In this document: positions 55,557-64,000 of the stretch, in pieces | Numbering within the stretch: the first letter of the stretch is position 1 | Layout: each line of letters opens with the position of its first letter | NCBI RefSeq assembly: GCF_032118995.1 | Contig: NC_092657.1 | Location: 3,469,891 to 3,533,890, forward strand | Direction: 5' to 3' | Source: Asterias amurensis | Lineage: Eukaryota; Echinodermata; Asteroidea; Forcipulatida; Asteriidae | DNA length: 64,000 nt | Position numbers and translations under genes: made by a program | Notes under the pieces: generated by a model | The model's input: only the letters and a program-made list of their open reading frames with translations | Told to the model about the DNA's origin: nothing | The model's database searches: none

Positions 55557-56340
55557 TAATTTGGACTGTGTTTTCATCGGTCGCTACCTGGCGTTTTCAA
55601 AAGTTACTCATGTTAGGTTTCCAGCTCTGTTCACAAGAAGCATCGGGTTGAGCAGCCCAGGGTTGCCTCAGTAGCTTTCTGTCCCTGCCTTTCACATCTG
55701 TGGACCCTGGTTCGAGCCCGGACCGGAGCATATGGATTGTGTGTTCATCGGTCGCTAAGTGGCTGCGTGTTTTCAAAAGTTACTCGTATTGGGTTTCCAG
55801 CTCTGTTCACATGAAGCATCGGGTTGAGCAGCCCAGGGTTGCCTCGGTGGTTTCTAATGCCTATCTGTGGACCCTGGTTAGAGCGTGGACCGGAGCATAT
55901 GAACTGTGATTTCATTGGTCGCAACCTGGCTGCATGTTTCCAAAAGTTACTAATGTTAGGTGTCCAGCTCTGTTCACGAGAAGCATCGCATTGAGCAGCC
56001 CAGGGTTGCCTCAGTAGTTTCTGTCCCTGCCTTTCACATCTCTGGACCCTGGTTAGAGCATGGACCGGAGCATATGAACTGTGATTTCATTGGTCGCTAC
56101 CTGGCTATGTGTTTTCAAAAGTTACTTATGTTAGGTGTCCAGCCAGCTCTGTTCACAAGAAGCATAGGGTTGAGCAGCCCAGGGTTGAGCAGCCCAGGGT
56201 TGCCTCGGTGGTTCCTGTTCCTGCCTTTCACCTATGTGGACCCTGGTTAGAGCCCGTGTTCATCGGTCGTTACCTGGCTGCGTGTTTTCAAAAGTTACTC
56301 GTGTTAGGTGTCCAGCTCTGTTCAAAAGAAGCTTGGTGTT
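55557..56340 (+). repeat. SINE-derived tandem array, about 5 units (unit 3)
   Basis: Collinear with 44385-45172, including the doubled GGGTTGAGCAGCCCA near 56167. Confidence 0.8.
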
Positions 56341-57257
56341 AGCATCAGATGATAGTCTGGGTAAATCTCGAAACTGCCCTAAAAGCTATCGGAGAAATGA
56401 GGCAAACTGTGGGCACACGTCTTCTTAAACCGCACTCTATGATCGGGTGTCATAATTCTCCTTCGTCTATGTAGTTATAAACAGGTTGACGTTTTTTGTG
56501 TTTGAAACTAAGAGGCCATTTTGCAAAACGTAATTATGTCAACATTATCGGCATTTGCTATATCAATAATAAATTGGCTGTTTGTTAACCCATGTGTTAA
56601 AAGCATAGTAAGTATATCAGCAAACACACAAGTTTCAAGTGTGTTTGTTTAATTATTACTTAAAAAGGTAGATAATTGCAAAGAGGACTTTAGATAATTG
56701 CAAAGAGGACTTCACCAGTCGGCCTCACATAGGCAAAGACGGGGTGTCGTTTTTAATTGGCTTTAAAAACCAATTAAACATCGAGCACTATACCGAATCT
56801 CATGTCGTCAGCTATAGTGTACATTTCAAAGGGACACGCTGATTCCCAAAACGTTTTGGTCTCGGCGTTTCGAACAGTCTACTCTGCGTGCTTCAAGGAA
56901 AATGTCCGGAACAAAAGAGATATACCTTCTTATTTTAATAATAACAAATACGTGTAGTGGCAATCTATAATGCTCCATGTCTGTCTAAAAGACACTCCTG
57001 GCGCAGGAGAGATGCAGAAGCAAGATTGCAAAAGAGCTACATGGTTAAGCACAAAAATAAGTTTTCAAATGGGTTTTGAAGCTGGAATAGGTAGTGATGT
57101 GTCTGAGATTTTGTGGGGTTCGTTCGTTAGTGATGGGCCAAAGTGTGAGAAGGATCAGGCTCCCCATGAATGGCGTGTGTGTGTAATGTGCAGAAGTTTG
57201 GTGTCAGATGAGCTGAGCAGCCTGGGTGGTGCATGAAGATTTTCCATATCACGTTAA

Positions 57258-57639
57258 AGGAACACGTTGCCTTGGATCGGACGAGTTGGTCAAAACAAAA
57301 GCGTTTGTAACCGTTTTTTATAAAATGCATATGGTTGGAAAGATGTTTTAAAAGTAGAATACAATGATCCACACAAGTTTGCCTCGAAATTGCGTGGTTT
57401 TCCTTCTACTGTGCGAACTAACATGGTCGGCCATTTATGGGAGTCAAAATTTTGACCCCCATAAATGGCCGACGTGTTAGTCGACAAGGTAAAAGGAAAA
57501 CCACGCAATTTCGAGGCATGTTTGTGTGGATCATTGTATTCTACTTTTACAACATCTTTCTACCCATATGCATTTTATAAAAAACGGTTACAAACGCTTT
57601 TCAAAGACCAACTCGACCGATCCAAGGCAACGTGTTCCT
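57258..57639. mobile_element. TTAA-flanked palindromic MITE, 382 bp, unit 3 only
   Basis: Same family as 30136-30525: AGGAACACGTTGCCTTGGAT and its complement at the ends, hairpin tip CAAAATTTTG. TTAA at 57254-57257 and 57640-57643 flanks it. Units 1 and 2 have one copy of the site (ATCACGTTAAGCTTCAAG in unit 2). It therefore inserted after unit 3 separated from unit 2. Confidence 0.93.
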
Positions 57640-57782
57640 TTAAGCTTCAAGCGGCCACTCTTTTTTAATACCACTCTGTAAGACGTTTTTATTTTTGACA
57701 CTAAGGGACCATGTTGCAACACGTACCTATTATAATAATAGTAATAACACGGCAATTTATATTGCGCAGTGACCTATAAAGA

Positions 57783-58073
57783 TATACTCTACTGCGCATT
57801 ACAAGTAACACAAAAAAATGCAGAGAAGAAAAAAAAACAATACACAAACAGAGCAAGGATGAACTAAATGGGTGAAGTCAACAAATGGGTTTTTAACTTA
57901 GATTTAAATTAAGTGAAGAAGATTGTCTAATGCAATGTGGGAGATGTTCCAATTGGAGCGGCGTATACAAATGCCCGATCACCTAAAGTAGCCCTTGATT
58001 TCTTAGATGGGTGAGACAATAATGTGTGGTCTTGTGAGCTTCTGAGAGGGTAGGTTGATTGAAAGTGATCTCA
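57783..58073. repeat. Single R repeat of unit 3 (R/R' hybrid)
   Basis: The left flank (GCAGTGACCTATAAAGATA) is that of R. The right part (CGATCACCTAAAG, ACAATAATGTGTGG, GAGCTT) is that of R', and it leads into the Helitron. This is what recombination between R and R' with loss of S would leave. Confidence 0.75.
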
Positions 58074-60187
58074 TCTATACTATTAAAAGCGTAACCCGCG
58101 CCATCTTGGATTGAAAATTAGAAGGTCCAGTGGTATGGCATCCTTGTGGAAATCAACACGATTAAGTGTGTGGAATTCAATACGTTTGTGTGGTTTCAGA
58201 CGTCGGGTTGCAAGTCTACAAAACCCTGACCCAAACTCCCACTTACAAGTCATCTGATTGGAGAAAGTTTGGGCAACGACCGTGTGTCAACCACTGGTCG
58301 ATGTTGTTACCAAACTTCCTAGAAATCTTTCTGACAGGCGATTCATTGGACAGTGTTTCGCAGATGGTTCTCCGGATTGGTTCACTCATTGCCCCTTGCC
58401 TGCCCACCCGCCATTCGATCCGCCCTTTTTGGTCGGGTTACTTTCATGTTGTACTAAGCATGGTATTCCGGATTGGTTCATTCATTGCTGCGCAGGGTCG
58501 AAAGGGTCGAAGAGGCAGGGTGCCAGGACAAAACCGAAACAAATCTCACGAGTTTGCATTGAATGATTGAAGTAACTCACAGATTGATGTTTCGCAGGCG
58601 ACCATGTGTCAACCACTGGTCGATGTTGTGATCAGACTTCCTAGAAATCCTTCTGACAGGTGACTCATTTGTTGAAAAGATTAAATGGAGAATATTTATT
58701 AAAAAAAAGATTCACTTCCAAACGGCATGAGAATTATCATGATGGACAAGGATGGGATCAAACGGAAGCTTTATAATTTGGAAACATTGGGTAGGGCCGG
58801 CTATAGGTTGGAAGGTGTCTCAGGGAACTTTACATTTAATATCATTTTGGGGTTGGGGGGGGGGCCTTACACAAAGAGCCTATAACCGCTCCTTACATTC
58901 TGGTCAGTGTATTGTGAGTGATGTGGTGTTTGGTTTTGAGACAGGCCACATGTTGCTTGGTGAAGGAGTTCGCCGTGGGACCACTTTAGGTTGAAAGTGG
59001 GTGGCGACCTCGGACTTACAAAAATCTCCATACAGAAATTGCACTATTGATGCAAAATGTATCTTGCTGTTTTTAAACTATGGACGCTATCTTTTGCCAA
59101 TAACCTCAAATGAGCACATGAATACCGTTTTAGAATACGGTCTGTTCATAGAGGTATAGTGTTACAGTTTCAGAGTTTACCCCATCACGGAAGTTTGTGA
59201 AACTTATACACGTACGACAAAGGCTGTTTTGAAGCTGTAAAAAGAACTTTGCATTTGGTCAAACTTGTTCAGCAAAACGACATTAAGTTTCCTTTTGAAT
59301 AAGTCCATTCACAAAATTGGTTAGAGCAGTGTGTCGGTCAGGTCTCAGAATGTACATTTTGCCAAATCCATTTTGTAGCCTAATTTAGCAGTCGGCCCGT
59401 TATTAACAAAAGAGACCTCTTGCAGCTGAATGGGTACAGTTTTAGGAGTTTGTCTATTGACCCAAACTGGACGTAACAAACCCTAAAAATAACTTGACAT
59501 GCTTTCTGAAAGTGAAATAAGTTAGAGAAAATTAAGGAGTGAGGATGAATTCATCGTTTTTATTTAGTTTGTACGATATAGGGTTCCAGAGATATGGGAT
59601 GTATGGAGGTTTGTTCCTAGAGCAGCGTGAACATGAACGCGGTCAGAAATTGTGTCTTTTGTCGTTAAAATTTCGCGAGATGCAATAAGCCCAAAGTGAC
59701 AATAAACAAAACATTTTTTTTGACGTTCACGTTTAGTGCTCCCGTATCGTGCAGCCTATTGACTAGAAGGTTTACAAGACCAATTCAGATGAGAATAAAC
59801 TAAAAAGAGGCCAACGCTCTTACCGCCACCCCCCCGAAAAAAAAACAGTAGATAAATTAGATTTGTGGCACACAGCATGTTCCGAAAACTCGCTTTACTT
59901 ATAGTTCTGTAGCAACGCTATGTTTCGTGGGACGTGAAAATGTCACTTTTTGACGATGTTTTTTAAAAAGGAAATGCAAGCATTATGAATGTATATTGAG
60001 TGTGTGGGGAAAGTTTTGGTAGTGTAGTACAAAAGAAACTTAAGTTGTTGCTGGCTAACGGTCAGTTTCACCGATCAACGCTGATTTGAAAAACGTGTAG
60101 CGTTAAGGAGGCACAAAATATTAGACCCCTATAAGGGCTCTTGGGGGAAGCTTATAGTTTCTCAGAGATGCCAAGTCCAGAGGCCAG

Positions 60188-60480
60188 CTATGCGTGAGAT
60201 TTTTCAAAGCTCAACCACTCACCCCCCCCCCCCCCACCCCGAAAAAATTGCAAGTTTTAGAAGGCCTTTCGAAATCGCCGCCCAACGTTTTTTTTATTTT
60301 ATTTTATTTTTTTATAAAAAAAAAATAGAAATTTAATTGTGGACAAAAAAGTGTTCCAAAATGCATCAAAAACCTCTTCATAATAATTAACACTAACATG
60401 AGGTACACAGAATATGTTGATGGTTAATGTGGAGGTACGATTGTGACAGATTATTTCCTTCCAAACTAAAAAAGTCAATT
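60188..60480. repeat. Flank repeat F1 of the minisatellite
   Basis: TATGCGTGAGATTTTTCAAA, a C-rich run, CCTTTCGAAATCGCCGCCCA, an A/T run and GTGTTCCAAAATGCATCAAA lead to TTTCCTTCCAAACTAA. The same series recurs at 61166-61430 and 62688-62940. Confidence 0.88.
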
Positions 60481-61165
60481 GGAAACTACACAACTATACA
60501 CAAGTCAATAGGAAACTACACAACCATACACAAGTCAATGGACACTTCACAACCATACACAAGTCAATGGGAATTGACACAACCATACACAAGTCAATGG
60601 GAAACTACACAACCATACACAAGTCAATGGGAAACTACACAACCATACACAAGTCAATGGGAAACTACACAACCATACACACGTCAATGGGAAACTACAC
60701 AACCATACACACGTCAATGGGAAACTACACAACCATACACAAGTCAATAGGACACTTAATACAACCATACAAATGTCAATGGGAAACTACACAACCATAC
60801 ACAAGTCAATGGACACTTCACACACAAGCATACACAAGTCAATTGGAATTTATACAACCATACACAAGTCAATGGGAAACTACACAACCATACACAAGTC
60901 AATGGGAAACTACACAACCATACACAAGTCAATGGGAAACTACACAACCATACACCAGTCAATGGGAAACTACACAACCATACACAAGTCGATGGGAAGC
61001 TACACAACCATACACAAGTCAATGGGACACTTCACAACCATACACAAGTCAATGGGAATTGACACAACCATACACCAGTCAATGGGAAACTATACAACCA
61101 TACACAAGTCAATGGGAAACTTCACAACCATACACATGTCAATGGCAATACACAGCCATACACAA
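60481..61165 (+). repeat. 30-bp minisatellite, array A
   Basis: Consensus GGGAAACTACACAACCATAC followed by ACAAGTCAAT, about 22-23 copies with variants (GGACACTTCAC, GGGAATTGAC). All three forward frames and one reverse frame stay open because the unit is 30 bp. Predicted peptides such as QWETTQPYTS repeats are an artefact of the period. Confidence 0.96.
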
Positions 61166-61430
61166 TTATGCGTGAGATTTTTCAAAGCGCAACCCCCCCC
61201 CCCAAATTTTTTTCCCCCAGTTTTAGAAGGCCTTTCGAAATCGCCGCCCAACTTTCTTTTTTTTTTTTTTTTTAAATAGAAATTTAATTGTGGACAAAAA
61301 AGTGTTCCAAAATGCATCAAAAACCTCTTCATAATAATTAAAACTAAACTGAGGTACACAGAATATGTTGATGGTTAATGTGGAGGTACGATTGTGTCAG
61401 ATTATTTCCTTCCAAACTAAAAAAGTCAAT
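61166..61430. repeat. Flank repeat F2 of the minisatellite
   Basis: Same series as F1, with a different length of C and T homopolymers. Confidence 0.88.
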
Positions 61431-62687
61431 TGGAAACTACACAACCATACACAAGTCAATAGGAAACTACACAACCATACACAAGTCAATGGGAAACTAC
61501 ACAACCATACACAAGTCAATGGGAAACTACACAACCATACAAAAGTCAATGGGAAACTACACAACCATACACAAGTCAATGGGAAACTACACAACCATAC
61601 ACAAGTCAATGGGAATGGACACAACCATACACAAGTCAATGGGAAACTACACAACCATACACAAGTCAATGGGAAACTACACAACCATACACAAGTCAAT
61701 GGGAAACTACACAACCATACACAAGTCAATGGGAAACTACACAACCATACACAAGTCAATAGGACACTTAATACAACAATACACATGTCAATGGGAAACT
61801 ACACAACCATACACAAGTCAATGGACACTTCACAACCATACACAAGTCAATGGGAATTGACACAACCATACACAAGTCAATGGGAAACTACACAACCATA
61901 CACAAGTCAATGGGAAACTACACAACCATACACAAGTCAATGGGAAACTACACAACCATACACCAGTCATTGGGAAACTACACAACCATACACAAGTCAA
62001 TGGGAAACTAAACAACCATACACATGTCAATGGGAAACTACACAACCATACACAAGTCAATGGGAAACTACACAACCATACACAAGTCAATGGGAATGGA
62101 CACAACCATACACAAGTCAATGGGAAACTACACAACCATACACAAGTCAATGGGAAACTACACAACCATACACAAGTCAATGGGAAACTACACAACCATA
62201 CACAAGTCAATGGGAAACTACACAACCATACACAAGTCAATAGGACACTTAATACAACCATACACATGTCAATGGGAAACTACACAACCATACACAAGTC
62301 AATGGACACTTTACAACCATACACAAGTCAATGGGAATTGACACAACCATACACAATACAATGGGAAACTACACAACCATACACAAGTCAATGGGAAACT
62401 ACACAACCATACACAAGTCAATGTGAAACTACACAACCATACACCAGTCAATGGGAAACTACACAACCATACACAAGTCAATGGGAAACTAAACAACCAT
62501 ACACATGTCAATGGGAAACTACACAACCATACACAAGTCAATGGGAAGCTACACAACCATACACAAGTCAATGGGACACTTCACAACCATACACAAGTCA
62601 ATGGGAATTGACACAACCATACACCAGTCAATGGGAAACTATACAACCATACACAAGTCAATGGGAATATACACAGCCATACACAAT
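61431..62687 (+). repeat. 30-bp minisatellite, array B, with internal higher-order copy
   Basis: About 42 units. The block from GGGAATGGAC through AATAGGACACTTAATACAAC occurs at about 61611-61790 and again about 482 bp later, so part of the array was copied as a 16-unit segment. The AATAGGACACTTAATACAAC variant also marks array A near 60747. Confidence 0.96.
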
Positions 62688-62940
62688 TATGCGTGAGATT
62701 TTTCAAAGCTCAACCCCCCCCCCATTTTTTTTTCCAGTTTTAGGCCTTTCGAAATCGCCGCCCAACTTTTCTTTTCTTTATAAAAAACAAATCAGAAATT
62801 TAATTATGGACAAAAAAAGTGTTCCAAAATGCATCAAAAACCTCTTCATAATAATTAAAACTAACATGAGGTACACAGAATATGTTGATGGTTAATGTGG
62901 AGGTACGATTGTGTCAGATTATTTCCTTCCAAACTAACAA
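62688..62940. repeat. Flank repeat F3 of the minisatellite
   Basis: Third copy of the F series. It is not followed by a 30-bp array, and the sequence changes after TTTCCTTCCAAACTAA. Confidence 0.85.
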
Positions 62941-63564
62941 AAAATTGACTTAAAATGATGTCCAAAATCCTCCGCTAACTTCCTCTGCCTGTTGTGTCTT
63001 CGCTAGTGGAGCGCATTTAACGAGTTTGCTATGTGAATCGGGAAACGCTTATTGCGCTCTGCCGAATTTTAGTTGAACCTGCTGGAAGAGCAAAAGCGTG
63101 CGCAATCTGCAAATTTGTGCTCTGTTTGTACAAAGTTTGTACAAAAAAATGATGATTCTGATAAACGGCGTGCAATCTGAAGATTGTGCAAACATTGTGG
63201 ATTGCGTTTTTGTACACACGGGCGCGATTTGGCAATGCATGACGATAATTTTTATTTTTTTCCCCGGTCTGGCCCCAATGCGTGAGAAAATGGTTGCTGT
63301 GCGTGTGAGCGTGAGACAGAGCCCAAATGCGTGAGTCTCACGCCTAATGCGTGGGTCTTGGTAGGTCTGGTTTCTAGAAGTATGCATAAGGTATGTCGTC
63401 TAACCCAAAACGAGGTGGGCGCAGCCACTGCAAGTAGTGGCGGACGTGCGAAATAGCTTCATTTTTGGTTAGAATTATGACGCCATGCATAAATATTGAG
63501 AGAGGCGTATAACACCCTCACCCACATTACATTTCGAAATATTTGTGTAAAGGATTTTCGCTAG

Positions 63565-64000
63565 TGATTATGAATTCTTGAATGTCGGTGGTGCCAAACA
63601 ACTTTTATTACAGTTCTCTGCATTTGCTCACCTCCACAGGAAATGGGCTAGTTGTTAATCCATTTTGTTAAAAGCATGGTAAGTTTATCAGCAAAAGGCA
63701 AATATTTAGAGTGTATATGTAATATAATTATGTCAACTATAATTATGTATTGATTTCAACTATAACTAAGTTAATTTAAAAGTGGTTGTTCACCATAGTC
63801 AGTCACTTAGCTAAGTACTGGTGTTTCGCTTTAATGGATTTACACAACCAATTAAAATGTGCCACTTGAAAACTTCTCGCGATTGTTTTCTTCTAAAGTA
63901 TCAAGATTCCGTGATGTAATGTTGAAAAAAAAAATCAATAAAAATGTACAGAGCTTTTATTAAAAGCCGGAAGAAGTGGCTTAGAACTACTGCAGGTTAC
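63565..64000. repeat. S-type sequence resuming after the Helitron
   Basis: TGATTATGAATTCTTGAATG and CACAGGAAATGGGCTAGTTG match 46518 onward and 36072 onward. A stretch of about 150 bp present in unit 2 (46820-46960) is missing near 63858. No gene is seen, and the block runs off the window. Confidence 0.9.

Larger units (their letters stand above)
58074..63564 (+). mobile_element. Complete non-autonomous Helitron-like element, 5.5 kb
   Basis: Starts TCTATACTATTAAAAGCG after A and ends GGATTTTCGCTAG before T, the TC...CTRR ends and A/T target of Helitrons. The flanks, GATCTCA and TGATTATGAATTCTTG, join without gap or duplication in the empty sites at 36071/36072 and 46517/46518. No Rep/helicase frame is seen, so it is non-autonomous. 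A strong 3' hairpin is not obvious; only ATTTCGAAAT is near the end. It carries the 30-bp minisatellite arrays. 59237-60187 and 62941-63564 show no recognisable gene. Confidence 0.78.
52298..64000. repeat. Segmental duplication unit 3, continuing past the window
   Basis: Starts again with the WFIKKN-like exon 11 tail. It follows unit 2 at a constant offset of 11,172 bp through GPCR copy 3 to about 57.2 kb. It then differs by a new MITE, a single merged R repeat and a complete Helitron in place of the truncated Helitron and pseudogene. 63565-64000 resumes S-type sequence. The stretch 52340-54180 shows no gene. Confidence 0.92.

Noticed and set aside
60481-62687. CRISPR-like array
   Set aside because: The units are directly adjacent 30-mers without unique spacers, in an animal genome. 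It is a minisatellite.
60427-62895. Long open frames of up to 292 codons with QWETTQPYTS-type repeats, on both strands
   Set aside because: The 30-bp repeat length is a multiple of three, so any stop-free frame stays open. Several overlapping frames are open at once, and no promoter, splice or start signal stands out.

Overview
The window is animal nuclear DNA: genes are split by GT-AG introns, three intronless rhodopsin-class GPCR genes are present, and a secreted protein is built from shuffled extracellular modules. Dense palindromic MITEs and tRNA-derived SINEs surround them. The mix of domains and repeats suggests a marine invertebrate deuterostome, most likely an echinoderm and possibly a sea star. 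That placement is inference; no sequence search was run.

Layout. (1) 1-11095 is a satellite of about 470-bp units with higher-order copying, decaying at its right edge. (2) 11792-17653 is a four-exon gene for a 112-residue protein that is almost only an SH2 domain. Its 4.7-kb first intron holds a decayed 205-bp tandem repeat, SINEs and MITE relics. (3) 20066-29966 is an 11-exon gene for a 662-residue secreted protein: signal peptide, WAP, Ser/Thr-rich linker, Ig, two EGF, two Kunitz and NTR. This is the WFIKKN plan without the follistatin/Kazal module and with EGF modules added. (4) 29926-64000 is a tandem segmental duplication with units of about 11.2 kb. Each unit starts inside the last coding exon of the WFIKKN-like gene and carries one minus-strand GPCR gene (32968-34125, 43192-44346, 54364-55518). 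Units 1 and 2 also carry a broken 3' half of a second GPCR, fused to the left part of a Helitron. Unit 3 instead has what looks like a complete 5.5-kb Helitron (58074-63564) containing a 30-bp minisatellite.

The three units can be compared with one another, so several insertions have empty sites within the window. These are two TTAA-flanked MITE families, a 141-bp MITE, a 719-bp Mutator-like element with 9-bp target duplications, and the Helitron, which sits between A and T. Similarity between units is a mosaic. GPCR copies 2 and 3 differ at 2 residues, while copy 1 differs from copy 2 at about 35, almost all in the extracellular half of the receptor. This implies an older duplication followed by a recent unequal exchange.

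No rRNA gene, functional tRNA gene, CRISPR array or recognisable retroviral element was seen. The genes are not an operon. The SH2 protein is presumably cytoplasmic signalling, the WFIKKN-like protein extracellular (protease or growth-factor binding), and the GPCRs plasma-membrane receptors, probably for peptides.
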